A stretch of 64,000 nt of DNA from Bacillus sp. FJAT-47783 (GTDB taxonomy: Bacteria > Bacillota > Bacilli > Bacillales > Aeribacillaceae): positions 1 through 64,000 of the forward strand of contig NZ_JAKZKS010000011.1 in the NCBI RefSeq assembly GCF_022808615.1, read 5' to 3'. Of this stretch, positions 52,964 to 61,470 are shown piece after piece. The first letter of the stretch is position 1; each line of letters begins with the position of its first letter. The notes below the pieces were generated by a model. That model was not told the DNA's origin. It made no database searches and saw only the letters and a list, made by a program, of their open reading frames with translations. Both the position numbers and the translations under genes were made by a program.

Positions 52964-53622
52964 TATGCTCCCCCATCCTTTTCTTTTACGTATTGGTCCA
53001 ATCCTCTTTGTCTTAATTGACAAGCTGGGCATTCTCCACAGCCATCTGACATGACTCCGTTATAGCAAGTTAATGTTTTTTCACGTACAAAATCAAATGC
53101 ACCTAGTTCATCCGCTAGTTTCCATGTTTCCGCTTTATTCAGCCACATAAGTGGTGTATGGATCACGAATTGACTGTCCATTGCTAAATTAACTGTGACA
53201 TTGCAAGATTTAATAAAAACATCTCGACAATCTGGATAACCACTGAAATCTGTCTCACAAACTCCTGTCACAATATGCTTCGCCCCTATTTGTCCCGCTA
53301 AAATGGAAGCAAAGGTTAAAAATAATAAATTCCGTCCCGGAACGAACGTACTCGGCAATTCGCCTTCTTCTTGCGTAATCGCCATATTTTTTCTCGTTAA
53401 TGCATTAGGTGCTAACTGATTTAATAACGACATATCTAAAATATAATGTTCAATGTTCAGTTCTTCCGCAATTTGCTTTGCTACATCTATTTCTAGCTGA
53501 TGTCGTTGATTATAATCAAATGTCACCGCGACGACTTCATCAAACTGTTTCATCGCCCAAAATAAACAGGTCGTACTATCTTGACCACCGCTGAATACAA
53601 CGACTGCTTTTTCTTTCCCCAT
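52963..53622 (-). CDS. queC: 7-cyano-7-deazaguanine synthase QueC
   Basis: ATP-dependent ligase producing preQ0, 219 residues. The PP-loop is [12 protein letters not shown] (residues 9-20) and the zinc site is the four-Cys cluster [16 protein letters not shown] near the C-terminus. First gene of the queCDEF operon, which makes the queuosine precursor preQ1. AAAGGTG precedes the ATG. Expression is controlled by a preQ1-I riboswitch in the leader. Confidence 0.97.
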   Translation of the reverse strand: MGKEKAVVVFSGGQDSTTCLFWAMKQFDEVVAVTFDYNQRHQLEIDVAKQIAEELNIEHYILDMSLLNQLAPNALTRKNMAITQEEGELPSTFVPGRNLLFLTFASILAGQIGAKHIVTGVCETDFSGYPDCRDVFIKSCNVTVNLAMDSQFVIHTPLMWLNKAETWKLADELGAFDFVREKTLTCYNGVMSDGCGECPACQLRQRGLDQYVKEKDGGA

Positions 53623-53668
53623 TTATAAAATCACCTTTCCTAACAGTATAGGAGTCATCATTTCCCCA

Positions 53669-53704
53669 TAAAAAAAGCACCTTCTATATAGAGGATAGAG
53701 GCGC
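53669..53704 (-). terminator. second terminator-like hairpin in the queC leader
   Basis: On the minus strand GCGCCT and AGGTGC pair (one G-U) around an inner CTAT/ATAG, followed by a run of seven T. It lies between the riboswitch terminator and queC, 47 bp before the start. Confidence 0.75.
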
Positions 53705-53721
53705 TAGCAATAATACAACAT

Positions 53722-53787
53722 AAAAAAACTATACCCTAAGGATATAGCGTTCCTTAGTTTTTTATAGAGGGTTTAGCTAGAACCTCT
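53722..53787 (-). promoter_or_regulatory. preQ1-I riboswitch with transcription terminator
   Basis: The minus strand reads AGAGGTTCTAGCTA-AACCCTCTATAAAAAACTAA (aptamer, 53754-53787), which fits the preQ1-I consensus, with the stem AGAGG/CCTCT and the A-rich tail that forms the pseudoknot. It is followed by terminator CTATATCC/GGGTATAG plus T7 (53722-53747). The end of the aptamer (CTAAGG) can pair with CCTTAG in the terminator arm, giving a readable antiterminator. High preQ1 would switch the operon off. Confidence 0.96.
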
Positions 53788-53795
53788 CCCGTTAT

Positions 53796-53824
53796 GAATA
53801 ACGGAATTGATATGCATTTGTCAA
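53796..53824 (-). promoter_or_regulatory. queC promoter and overlapping inverted repeat
   Basis: TTGACA (53819-53824), 17 bp, then a TTATTC -10 (53796-53801). The -10 lies within CCGTTAT-GA-ATAACGG (53789-53804), an inverted repeat just upstream of the aptamer. Confidence 0.5.
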
Positions 53825-53881
53825 AATCCTTAAATACTATACCAATAATGTTTGAAAAATGCAATATATAAGCAAAAAATC

Positions 53882-53903
53882 GCCTCAAGATGGTGCTTGA
53901 GGC
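53882..53903. terminator. terminator of the 38-aa gene
   Basis: Perfect 8-bp stem GCCTCAAG/CTTGAGGC and, on the minus strand, a T-run. Confidence 0.85.
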
Positions 53904-53915
53904 TTTGTTTACATG

Positions 53916-54032
53916 TTAACTCTGTTTTTCATCATTAGCTAATTGTTTAAACGATTTCACTTTCCCATGCTCATTTTGGGCTTGTTTTCGAACGGTCCAT
54001 TGTCGTTCTTTTTGACGCTTTGATTGAGTCAT
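53916..54032 (-). CDS. 38-aa basic protein
   Basis: A 38-residue, Lys/Gln-rich peptide: MTQSKRQKERQWTVRKQAQ... to FKQLANDEKQS. AAAGGAG stands 7 bp before the ATG and its own terminator follows, so it looks like a real mini-gene. The family is not known to me. The basic N-terminus would suit nucleic-acid binding, which is speculation. Confidence 0.7.
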   Translation of the reverse strand: MTQSKRQKERQWTVRKQAQNEHGKVKSFKQLANDEKQS

Positions 54033-54153
54033 GCTTCTACTCCTTTCAACCTTAATCTATTCATTAGCATTTAATGAATCAAGAAAAGATATGCATGAAG
54101 AAACGACTTTTGCGAACATTAACGATATACCTTGCAAAGAAAGGTGAGGAAAT

Positions 54154-55278
54154 ATGAAGATTGTCATTATTGGAGCTGGATTTGGTGGATTAGAGACATG
54201 CTTTCGACTCAGACGTTTATTAAAAGATCGACATGATGAAATCATCTTAATATCTGACATCCATTATTTCCTTTTTCGCCCATCTCTTATTTGGATACCG
54301 TTTCGTGAAAGAGAAATCTCTGACATTTCGCTTCCTTTAAAAGAAATTATAAAGGACACGAACATTACTTTTATGCATAAACGAGTAACGAGAATAGTAC
54401 CGCAAAAACAAATGGTCGAATTAGACGATAATGAAACCGTTCATTACGACTATTTAGTGATCGCATCAGGAGCTGAACTCGATTTTCAACAAATAAATGG
54501 TGATACAAAAAAGATCCATTCCATTTACACAATAGAAGGTGCTTTGAAAGTTAGACAAGAAATTCAAAAAATAGCAGATGGCGATTCCATTGTCATCGGA
54601 TCATGCGCCGGTAATCCTAATCCTTCGCCATCGTATGAGTTTACTTTCGAACTGCATGCTTATTTACAAAAGAAAAACATTAACGCTTCCATCACATACT
54701 TTACTTCGGAGGATCAGTTATTTCATTTTGCTATTTCCGAATCAACAGAACATGTCACGAAATTAATGAACAAAAAAGGGATTACGTATTTTACGGACAC
54801 TACGGTTACAAAAATGACGGATCACCACGTTCAATTATCCAATCATCAAGTAATACCTTACACATTTTTATTAGTCATTCCCCCATATAAGGGAGCAGAC
54901 TTTATTTTGAATTCAGAGCTTCACCACGAGAACGGATTGCTACGAGTCAAAGAAACATTACAATCTGAAGAGTGGGAGAATATTTTTGTTGTAGGAGATG
55001 CGTGTATATTGCCGAAACGGGAACGAGTTAAAAGCGGACGAGCAGCAGAGCTTCAAGGAAGCATCGCTGCAGAAAATATTTTTTCAAAGATGACGAAGCG
55101 TACTAAGCAAAAAAACTATGAAGATCAAGTAGTCAGCATAGTGGAAACGGGCACAGATGGGGGGATGCTTTCGGTTCTAACAAAACATTTGGAAATTCAT
55201 ACAAATGGATCTACACCACATGTAATGAAAATCATGTTGGAAAAATATTATTTACAAAAATTAAAGGGGCAAAAGTAA
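54154..55278 (+). CDS. FAD-dependent oxidoreductase, SQR/NDH-2-like
   Basis: 374-residue flavoprotein of the pyridine-nucleotide-disulfide oxidoreductase superfamily. The dinucleotide fold GAGFGGLETCFRL (residues 7-19), IASGAELDF near 108 and the second FAD motif VVGDACILPKRE near 285 are seen. IVIGSCAGNPNPSPSYEFTFE (near 148-168) and FLFRPSLIWIPF (near 43) resemble sulfide:quinone reductases. The Cys pair of type I SQR is not evident, so it may be a type-II NADH dehydrogenase or other quinone reductase. GAAAGGTGAGG precedes the ATG. Confidence 0.8.
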   Translation: MKIVIIGAGFGGLETCFRLRRLLKDRHDEIILISDIHYFLFRPSLIWIPFREREISDISLPLKEIIKDTNITFMHKRVTRIVPQKQMVELDDNETVHYDYLVIASGAELDFQQINGDTKKIHSIYTIEGALKVRQEIQKIADGDSIVIGSCAGNPNPSPSYEFTFELHAYLQKKNINASITYFTSEDQLFHFAISESTEHVTKLMNKKGITYFTDTTVTKMTDHHVQLSNHQVIPYTFLLVIPPYKGADFILNSELHHENGLLRVKETLQSEEWENIFVVGDACILPKRERVKSGRAAELQGSIAAENIFSKMTKRTKQKNYEDQVVSIVETGTDGGMLSVLTKHLEIHTNGSTPHVMKIMLEKYYLQKLKGQK

Positions 55279-55322
55279 GACAGCCATATCCCAAATATGT
55301 CTAAAGTTCGATGAAAATAGCC

Positions 55323-56057
55323 TTACTTTTTGATTCCCCGATAACGTCCAGTTCTTAATTCTTGCTCATACTCTGCAACATCTGGAAGGCGTGCTTCTTT
55401 TGCTTGGGCAATGGCTTTTTCAATATCGTACGGGATACGAACAAATTGAATAGAAAATGGAGCAGATGTTGTTGAGTTGTATACACCTTCAACAATTACA
55501 TAGGATGCTTGGGTAACATCAAGCGGATTTCCAACACTTCCCGTATTAAATAACGTTTTACCGTTAAGGTGTTGGATGAAAGCGTTGTGAACGTCACCAT
55601 ATCCTACGATTTGAGGTGTACCATACTTATCGCTTGTATTCGGTGAATTTTCAAACATCGAAAGCCTTTTCTCGATCGTGTCCCATGGTTGAATTCTCGT
55701 CCAAACACTAAATGGCGATGCATGGAAAAATCGCACAAACCGACCACTAATAAAACATTCAATCGCATAAGGAAGTTCATGCAAATACGTTAACTGTTCC
55801 CTTGTTAATTGGTTTTGATGCCATTTGATTTCAAACGGGACATCTTCTTTTTGCATGAGGTCATCCCAATTCCCTTGTACAACTTGTTCACAGCGATTTC
55901 GGATAATATCAACAGCTTCCCTCCCGCTTGGCCCTTTTCCAACGAGGTCTCCAAGGCAAAATATGCGGGTAATTTTTCTCATTTCGATATCTTGTAACAC
56001 AGCTTCTAACGCTGGTAAATTTCCATGAATATCAGATATAATCGCAATCTTTTCCAT
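55323..56057 (-). CDS. metallophosphoesterase
   Basis: Calcineurin-like phosphoesterase of 244 residues in the YfcE/MJ0936-type group, which hydrolyse phosphodiesters. The metal sites are DIHGN (residues 9-13), GDLVGKGP (36-43), GNWD (near 67), a His in RFFHASPF, GYGDVHNAF and NTGSVGNP near 175. No signal peptide, so it is cytoplasmic. AAGGGGGA precedes the ATG. The substrate is unknown. Confidence 0.88.
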   Translation of the reverse strand: MEKIAIISDIHGNLPALEAVLQDIEMRKITRIFCLGDLVGKGPSGREAVDIIRNRCEQVVQGNWDDLMQKEDVPFEIKWHQNQLTREQLTYLHELPYAIECFISGRFVRFFHASPFSVWTRIQPWDTIEKRLSMFENSPNTSDKYGTPQIVGYGDVHNAFIQHLNGKTLFNTGSVGNPLDVTQASYVIVEGVYNSTTSAPFSIQFVRIPYDIEKAIAQAKEARLPDVAEYEQELRTGRYRGIKK

Positions 56058-56113
56058 AATATCCCCCTTCCACCTTCCGTACAGATTATGAACACTATTT
56101 TACCATCCATCCA

Positions 56114-57139
56114 TTATTTCGGCACCTTTTTTAATGCTAAGAGAAGAAGAAACCCAACACTCATGTACCCAAATAATGGATATAACTTCGTGATAAGATC
56201 ACTATACCCAACTAAACTAATAAAATAGGTAATACATAACAAAACAGTTACAATACTAATGCTAGGGAATTGGAAAGTCGCTTTTATTTGGCGTTCAATC
56301 CCGTATACATTTCCGATAACGGATGTAAAAACTTCTCCATACATGACAAGTAAATATAAATAATAAAAACCTACCATACTCCCTTTAATAAGCTCGGCCA
56401 TTGGAATATCATACATTTCAACGTTCGGAAGACTTGATAAAGCGAGGTGGCTTGTACATAAAATGATACCTAGCCCAACCCCCCCAAGCTTTGCTCCAAC
56501 CTTTATTGCTTCTTCATCTTGAATTTGCGAGGCTAGCGGAACTAATACAGCTTGCGCTAACGCTAAGTTGAACGATGCATATAAAAAACTTGAAAAGATA
56601 GATGATAGAGATGGACGTGCGATAAATTCGAGGGAAATCGTTGATACATCCAATGTTTGATATGAAAGAAAAAGTGAAAATAAAATAAAGATCGGTACGA
56701 CGACGACATTGACAGATGAAATACCAGTAATCCCAAATAATAGAACAACCATCGTTAATAAAATCGTTAATACGATGCCAAATTGTGCCGACATGTGAAG
56801 CTGCTCTTTAAAAATGGCGCCTGCTCCCGATAACATTACCGAGGTTACCCCGATTAACGTCATAAGCATCAACATATTAAAAACAGGTCCAAAAAATGAA
56901 CCGAAGAGAAAGTGATTTAATTGTTGATACGACTTAGCACCAATTCGATGTCCTACTATCATCATCTTCATGCCTAGCCAACTTAATAACCATGTACAAA
57001 TAATAATGCCTAGTAACCCAGCCTCTCCATACTTTGTAAAAAATTCGACAATTTCTCTTCCAGTTGCAAACCCTGCGCCAACAACTGTACCAATATAAAT
57101 CGCTGCTACTTGAAAAGCAACAAATAGATTTTTCCTCAA
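56114..57139 (-). CDS. ykvI: YkvI-family membrane protein
   Basis: Polytopic membrane protein of about 341 residues and ten helices, matching B. subtilis YkvI (347). The opening LFVAFQVAAIYIGTVVGAGFATGREIVEFF has the GAGFATG half-helix typical of LeuT/APC-fold sodium symporters, so an uptake role is likely, substrate unknown. The start is TTG (57137-57139) after GAGGTGG; the upstream extension starts within unrelated sequence. Confidence 0.88.
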   Translation of the reverse strand: MRKNLFVAFQVAAIYIGTVVGAGFATGREIVEFFTKYGEAGLLGIIICTWLLSWLGMKMMIVGHRIGAKSYQQLNHFLFGSFFGPVFNMLMLMTLIGVTSVMLSGAGAIFKEQLHMSAQFGIVLTILLTMVVLLFGITGISSVNVVVVPIFILFSLFLSYQTLDVSTISLEFIARPSLSSIFSSFLYASFNLALAQAVLVPLASQIQDEEAIKVGAKLGGVGLGIILCTSHLALSSLPNVEMYDIPMAELIKGSMVGFYYLYLLVMYGEVFTSVIGNVYGIERQIKATFQFPSISIVTVLLCITYFISLVGYSDLITKLYPLFGYMSVGFLLLLALKKVPK

Positions 57140-57273
57140 CCTATCCACCTCGTTCAATCCCGTTAAAATATTATATGGACAAGAGCGAAAAAAAAGACGG
57201 ATGAATCTTCTTAAAAAGAAAAAGTATTCATTCTCTCTTTCACTGTTCATACAATGTACGTGAGGTGATTGAA

Positions 57274-57573
57274 GTGGATTATATGGATCGATTTTTTTTA
57301 TCGGTTGTCATCATTTTAGTGTGTTTAAATAGTACTTCTATTACGTTTATATTGTCATATGAAACGTTCGATTCTATATTTGGCCTGATAATGTATTATT
57401 TCATTTCCCTATTTTGCCTATGCTGTTATTCCATTCTGGACTTCTCTTCCTTCTCCACCTATTATCGAAACCTTCTTTTCTATTGTTGTATCGGGACATT
57501 GTTTTTACCTTTGTATTATGAATGGATTGGCAACTCTATATTTCGCCACCTTCTTTTTTCTCTCATCCTTTAG
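57274..57573 (+). CDS. small membrane protein of unknown function
   Basis: A 99-residue hydrophobic protein with three or four membrane segments and several Cys (CLCCYS, FYCCIG). The start is GTG at 57274, six bases after GAGGTGAT, with an in-frame ATG 9 bases later. It is divergent from ykvI. No family is recognised and the composition is permissive, so it is less certain. Confidence 0.5.
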   Translation: MDYMDRFFLSVVIILVCLNSTSITFILSYETFDSIFGLIMYYFISLFCLCCYSILDFSSFSTYYRNLLFYCCIGTLFLPLYYEWIGNSIFRHLLFSLIL

Positions 57574-57684
57574 ACTGAAAAAATTCCATCATTTATAACG
57601 ACATAACATTACACCTTCTATCTGATTTTTTCCATCTTAATCCTTTATAAAATATAAATACATACAAAAAAAGGAGATGAAAAC

Positions 57685-57777
57685 ATGTTTGAACATGATT
57701 ATTTCACTTGGAAACAATATGAATACACGTCTTTAAAATTAAGGAAAAAAACATGGTATTGGAGAGGGGCAGCGTAG
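57685..57777 (+). CDS. 30-aa aromatic/basic micropeptide
   Basis: A 30-residue peptide MFEHDYFTWKQYEYTSLKL... ending WYWRGAA: eight Tyr/Trp/Phe plus many Lys/Arg. AAAGGAGATG is spaced 8 bp from the ATG, as strong as any site in the window, and codon use is ordinary. No membrane segment. Such peptides are known in spores and as regulators; this one is unassigned. Confidence 0.55.
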   Translation: MFEHDYFTWKQYEYTSLKLRKKTWYWRGAA

Positions 57778-57868
57778 GCTGGCTCTTTTTCTATGAATAC
57801 TCGTCCTCTTCTTTCAGCATCATTATTCAAACTTTGTACATATTTTGTGTCAAAAAAATTGAAGTCGT

Positions 57869-57895
57869 TAAAGTTCTTTTCATTCATGTCGATAT
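57869..57895 (+). promoter_or_regulatory. sigma-D promoter for motAB
   Basis: TAAA, exactly 15 bp, then GTCGATAT (one mismatch to GCCGATAT), 37 bp before motA. In B. subtilis motAB is sigma-D controlled. Confidence 0.85.
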
Positions 57896-57931
57896 ATGTA
57901 ATAGGAACATTGAAAAAAGGATTTGATACAT

Positions 57932-58723
57932 ATGGACAAAACTTCTCTTATTGGTTTAATACTAGGAATTATTGCATTAAGTGTTGGGATGGTACTAAAA
58001 GGTGTTAGTTTTTCTACTTTAGTGAACCCAGCAGCGTTTTTAATTATTATTGTTGGAACGATCGCTGCTGTAGTCATCGCATTCCCTAGTAGTGAAATAA
58101 AACGAATTCCAAAGTTATTTCGCATCTTATTTCGCGAACAAAAAACAACTTCCATTAAAGAGGTCATTCCACTTTTTTCAGAATGGGCACAAATCGCCCG
58201 GAAAGAGGGTTTATTAGCTCTTGAAACAAAAATTCATGAAGTGAACGATCCGTTTCTTCGAAATGGGTTGATGATGGCTGTTGATGGGCAAAATGCGGAG
58301 TTTATTCGGGATGTGATGACAGAAGAAATTGAAGCGATGGAAGATCGACACGAATCAGGTGCTTCCATTTTTACACAAGCGGGTACTTATGCACCGACAC
58401 TTGGGGTATTAGGAGCTGTTGTCGGGTTAATTGCGGCCCTTTCCAACATGGAAGACGTCGAAGCACTAGGAAAATCGATTGCGGCAGCTTTCGTCGCCAC
58501 TTTATTTGGAATTTTTTCAGGGTATGTTTTATGGCATCCATTTGCGAATAAATTAAAACGAAAATCAAGACAAGAAGCGCTCGTTAAACAAGTGATGATT
58601 GAAGGAATATTATCCATTTTAGAAGGACAATCAGCACGTGCTATTGAGCAAAAGCTTGCGATTTACTTACCAGAAAATGAACGTGAACAGCTCTTTCAAG
58701 AAAGTGTGAATCAAGATGGCTAA
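57932..58723 (+). CDS. motA: flagellar motor stator protein MotA
   Basis: Four-helix proton-channel subunit of the flagellar stator, 263 residues. The start MDKTSLIGLILGIIALSVGMV matches B. subtilis MotA. The signature of helices 3-4, AGTYAPTLGVLGAVVGLIAAL, includes the conserved Pro. The cytoplasmic torque-generating loop with its charged residues lies between about 70 and 150. AAGGATTTG precedes the ATG at 57932. It overlaps motB by 8 bp. Confidence 0.97.
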   Translation: MDKTSLIGLILGIIALSVGMVLKGVSFSTLVNPAAFLIIIVGTIAAVVIAFPSSEIKRIPKLFRILFREQKTTSIKEVIPLFSEWAQIARKEGLLALETKIHEVNDPFLRNGLMMAVDGQNAEFIRDVMTEEIEAMEDRHESGASIFTQAGTYAPTLGVLGAVVGLIAALSNMEDVEALGKSIAAAFVATLFGIFSGYVLWHPFANKLKRKSRQEALVKQVMIEGILSILEGQSARAIEQKLAIYLPENEREQLFQESVNQDG

Positions 58724-59498
58724 ACGAAGAAGGAAAAAAGAAGAACAACATACTGATGAATCTTGGCTCATCCCGTATGCAGACCTTCTAACGTTATTAC
58801 TCGCTTTATTCGTCATATTATTTGGGATGAGCTCCCTTGATGCCCAAAAGTTCCGTCAACTAGCAAGTGCGTTTAATGCTACTTTAACAGGTGGGACAGG
58901 TGTTTTAGAATACCCTTATCCACCTAACGAAATTGAAAAAACAGATGTAGAAAATGCGGATCTTTTGAAAATGAAGGAAGAAGAAAAAGAAGCAGAGCGT
59001 AACAAAATCAAGGAAGAAAAAAATCAGTTAAATGAAGTTGAAGAAAAAATTAACACATACATTGATGAAAAAAATTTAAGTGGGAAGTTGCAAACGACGT
59101 TAACGAGTGAAGGACTTTTAATTACCATTTTAGACGACATATTGTTTGATTCTGGTAAAGCTGATGTCCGCAATCAAGATATTCAATTAGCAAAGGAAAT
59201 TTCCGAACTACTTGTCATGAATCCTCCACATCATGTTGTCATTAGCGGGCATACAGACAATGTACCGATCAAAAATTCACATTTTGATTCAAACTGGCAC
59301 TTAAGTGTGATGCGTGCTGTAAACGTCATGAAGATTTTATTAGAAAACGAACAATTAGATCCAAAAATGTTTAGTGCAAAAGGATATGGAGAATTTAAAC
59401 CAGTTGCTTCCAACGATACGGCTGTAGGAAGACAAAAAAACCGTCGTGTGGAAATACTAGTGTTACCGTATGGAACAAACGAGAAGAATCGTAATTAA
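58716..59498 (+). CDS. motB: flagellar motor stator protein MotB
   Basis: Peptidoglycan-anchored stator subunit, 260 residues. The single membrane helix contains the proton-carrying Asp in PYADLLTLLLALFVILFG (near residue 24). A coiled, Glu/Lys-rich linker (about 75-120) leads to the OmpA/Pal-like domain with SGHTDNVPI (near 177). The motB start overlaps the motA end. A terminator follows directly. Confidence 0.97.
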   Translation: MAKRRRKKEEQHTDESWLIPYADLLTLLLALFVILFGMSSLDAQKFRQLASAFNATLTGGTGVLEYPYPPNEIEKTDVENADLLKMKEEEKEAERNKIKEEKNQLNEVEEKINTYIDEKNLSGKLQTTLTSEGLLITILDDILFDSGKADVRNQDIQLAKEISELLVMNPPHHVVISGHTDNVPIKNSHFDSNWHLSVMRAVNVMKILLENEQLDPKMFSAKGYGEFKPVASNDTAVGRQKNRRVEILVLPYGTNEKNRN

Positions 59499-59542
59499 AA
59501 AATATCTATCAGAACAGCTAGCCTCCCTCGTATATGGGCGAG

Positions 59543-59583
59543 AACGTAAAAACCCAGCTTGCATTTAGCTGGGTTTTTACGTT
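59543..59583. terminator. terminator of motAB
   Basis: Perfect 17-bp stem AACGTAAAAACCCAGCT/AGCTGGGTTTTTACGTT with a 7-base loop; it also serves the convergent mhqR gene. Confidence 0.93.
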
Positions 59584-59591
59584 GTTCACAC

Positions 59592-60044
59592 TTATGAACG
59601 ATCCATATTTTTCACATACAAACCAAGTTTTTTCAACATTTCAATGACAGCTGTTTTTTCTTCATCCGATAAGATGCAAAGCGCATCATCGATATATTGC
59701 TTATGTTTAGGAAACATCTCTTCCATAAGTTGAATTCCTTTTTCCGTAATGGCCGCATGTGTCACTCGTCGATCGTTAGGGCAAGCCTTTCGTTCAAGCA
59801 GTTCTTTTTTCTCTAGCTTGTCAACTACATACGTGATACTACCACTAGCTAGAAGAATTTTCCCACCGATTTGCTGTAGCGGCTGATGTCCTTTATGATA
59901 CAACAATTCTAAAACGGCAAACTCAGTTGGGTTCAAACCGTATGATTGAATATGTTTACTCACATGATCGTGAATAGCGCGATACGCCTTTGATAAGACG
60001 ACATATAACTTTAACGATTGATCCATATTTTCCGTACAACTCAA
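59592..60044 (-). CDS. mhqR: MarR-family repressor, MhqR/YkvE-like
   Basis: Winged-helix repressor of 150 residues; MhqR of B. subtilis controls quinone-detoxifying dioxygenases and oxidoreductases. Helix-turn-helix LASGSITYVVDKLEKKELLERKACPNDRRVTHAAIT (near 72-107) is the MarR wing with the DRR pair. The position between motAB and spo0E-like genes fits ykvE. The start is TTG at 60044, with AAAGGA 10 bp upstream, or an ATG six codons later with a poor site. No operator was found upstream. Confidence 0.8.
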   Translation of the reverse strand: MSCTENMDQSLKLYVVLSKAYRAIHDHVSKHIQSYGLNPTEFAVLELLYHKGHQPLQQIGGKILLASGSITYVVDKLEKKELLERKACPNDRRVTHAAITEKGIQLMEEMFPKHKQYIDDALCILSDEEKTAVIEMLKKLGLYVKNMDRS

Positions 60045-60157
60045 TTTTCATCAATCCTTTTAATATAAATACCTTGAATTCTAAATAATCATAATGAAAC
60101 TGCAAACAATTGTCAAGTATTACTGAATAATTTTCCAGTTTTCATTTGTCTTTCCTT

Positions 60158-60334
60158 CTAACATTTTCTATAGTCGATGATCAATGCTTTAACTACACGC
60201 TTAAAACTACTCGAGAATGATTCATGACAACGTAGTACAAACGATTTTCTCATGCCGTATTCCCATTGTATGTCAGTGAAATGAACCGTCACTTGCTTTG
60301 CTCTCTCCTTTTTACTTGCAACTTTTCTCTTCAT
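60158..60334 (-). CDS. doubtful 58-aa ORF
   Basis: A basic peptide of 58 residues (MKRKVASKKERAKQ...). It has no Shine-Dalgarno before the ATG, lies just after the terminator of the aldo/keto reductase gene and has no promoter I can see. It could be spurious. Listed because the gap would otherwise be blank. Confidence 0.25.
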   Translation of the reverse strand: MKRKVASKKERAKQVTVHFTDIQWEYGMRKSFVLRCHESFSSSFKRVVKALIIDYRKC

Positions 60335-60336
60335 AC

Positions 60337-60376
60337 TAAAAAGTCCAACATAGAATATTGACATCCATGTTAGACT
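60337..60376 (-). terminator. terminator of the aldo/keto reductase gene
   Basis: AGTCCAACAT and ATGTTAGACT form a 10-bp stem (one wobble) with a T-run on the minus strand. Confidence 0.8.
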
Positions 60377-60381
60377 CGTTT

Positions 60382-61329
60382 TTATATGGTAACAATCTTT
60401 TCGATCTCTTCTAAAAATTGATAAGGGATCACAACAGTTGAAGCTTCTGCATTTTCGGCAATTTGTTCAACGTGTGACGCACCGACAAGTGTACTGGCTA
60501 CATTTGGTTGTCGCAATATCCAAGCTAGTGCTAGCTGTGCCAGTGTAATGTTAAGTTCCGATGCGATTTCATTTAATAACGAAAGTTTCCGATTTACAAT
60601 ATCATTAATGATTTTCTTCACCCATGAATTAACATTTTCGTTGGCCGCTCGACTACCAGATGGAATATCTCCTCCTAAATACTTCCCTGTCAACACTCCT
60701 TGTGCTAGAGGTGACCAGACGACTTGAGAGATTCCATGCTTTTCACTTATTGGAATGATTTCTTCCTCGATCTCACGATGCAATAAATTATATTGTGGCT
60801 GATTCACAATAATGCGATTTAATAAGTATTGATCAGCAACAGACAATGCTTCTAGCATTTGCGCTGCCGTCCACTCACTGACGCCTACATACCGAATTTT
60901 TCCTTGTCGAATTAAATCATCAATCGCTCTTAACGTTTCATCTAGTGGTGTCTCTTTATCATAGCGGTGGCAATAAAAAATATCGATATAATCAAGTTCC
61001 ATTCTTTTTAAGCTTGCATGAACTTGATCATATATATGCTTTCTTGACAATCCTCTATCATTAGGACCATCGCCAACAGGCCAAAACGCTTTCGTTGTAA
61101 TGACATACGATTCTCTTGGAAATGCTTTTAATGATTTTGCCATCACGCGTTCGGCTTCACCATTTGCATATACATTCGCCGTATCAAAAAAATTGATTCC
61201 CTCGTCGTAGGCTTTATGTATAATGTTTTTCGCATCTTCTTCACTAACGGTTTTCCCAATGGTTAGCCAGCTGCCTAAGCTTACTTCACTTACTTTTAAA
61301 CCGGATCTTCCAAGCCTTCGATAATTCAC
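60382..61329 (-). CDS. aldo/keto reductase
   Basis: NADPH-dependent (beta/alpha)8 reductase of 315 residues, of the YhdN/potassium-channel-beta type. Catalytic residues are recognisable: Asp in FFDTANVYANG, Tyr57 within the same segment, Lys in ITTKAFW and His in FYCHRYD. The start is GTG (61327-61329), 6 bp after AAGGGGGAG. The monocistronic unit ends in a terminator. Neighbouring mhqR suggests a redox or electrophile role, which is inference. Confidence 0.9.
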   Translation of the reverse strand: MNYRRLGRSGLKVSEVSLGSWLTIGKTVSEEDAKNIIHKAYDEGINFFDTANVYANGEAERVMAKSLKAFPRESYVITTKAFWPVGDGPNDRGLSRKHIYDQVHASLKRMELDYIDIFYCHRYDKETPLDETLRAIDDLIRQGKIRYVGVSEWTAAQMLEALSVADQYLLNRIIVNQPQYNLLHREIEEEIIPISEKHGISQVVWSPLAQGVLTGKYLGGDIPSGSRAANENVNSWVKKIINDIVNRKLSLLNEIASELNITLAQLALAWILRQPNVASTLVGASHVEQIAENAEASTVVIPYQFLEEIEKIVTI

Positions 61330-61437
61330 CTTGACTCCCCCTTCATAAGCCTAAAAAGTAAGTCCATCCCTTTTTTCTTTTTATCTGAAAAATTATTTCT
61401 ACCTTTAATTTATCAGAAATTTCAAAAAACGTAAAGA

Positions 61438-61464
61438 ACAAGTCGAATCCAATTATCGACTTGT
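61438..61464 (-). terminator. terminator after the 149-aa membrane protein gene
   Basis: Perfect 9-bp stem ACAAGTCGA/TCGACTTGT; the T-tract is short. Confidence 0.7.
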
Positions 61465-61470
61465 CCGCCA

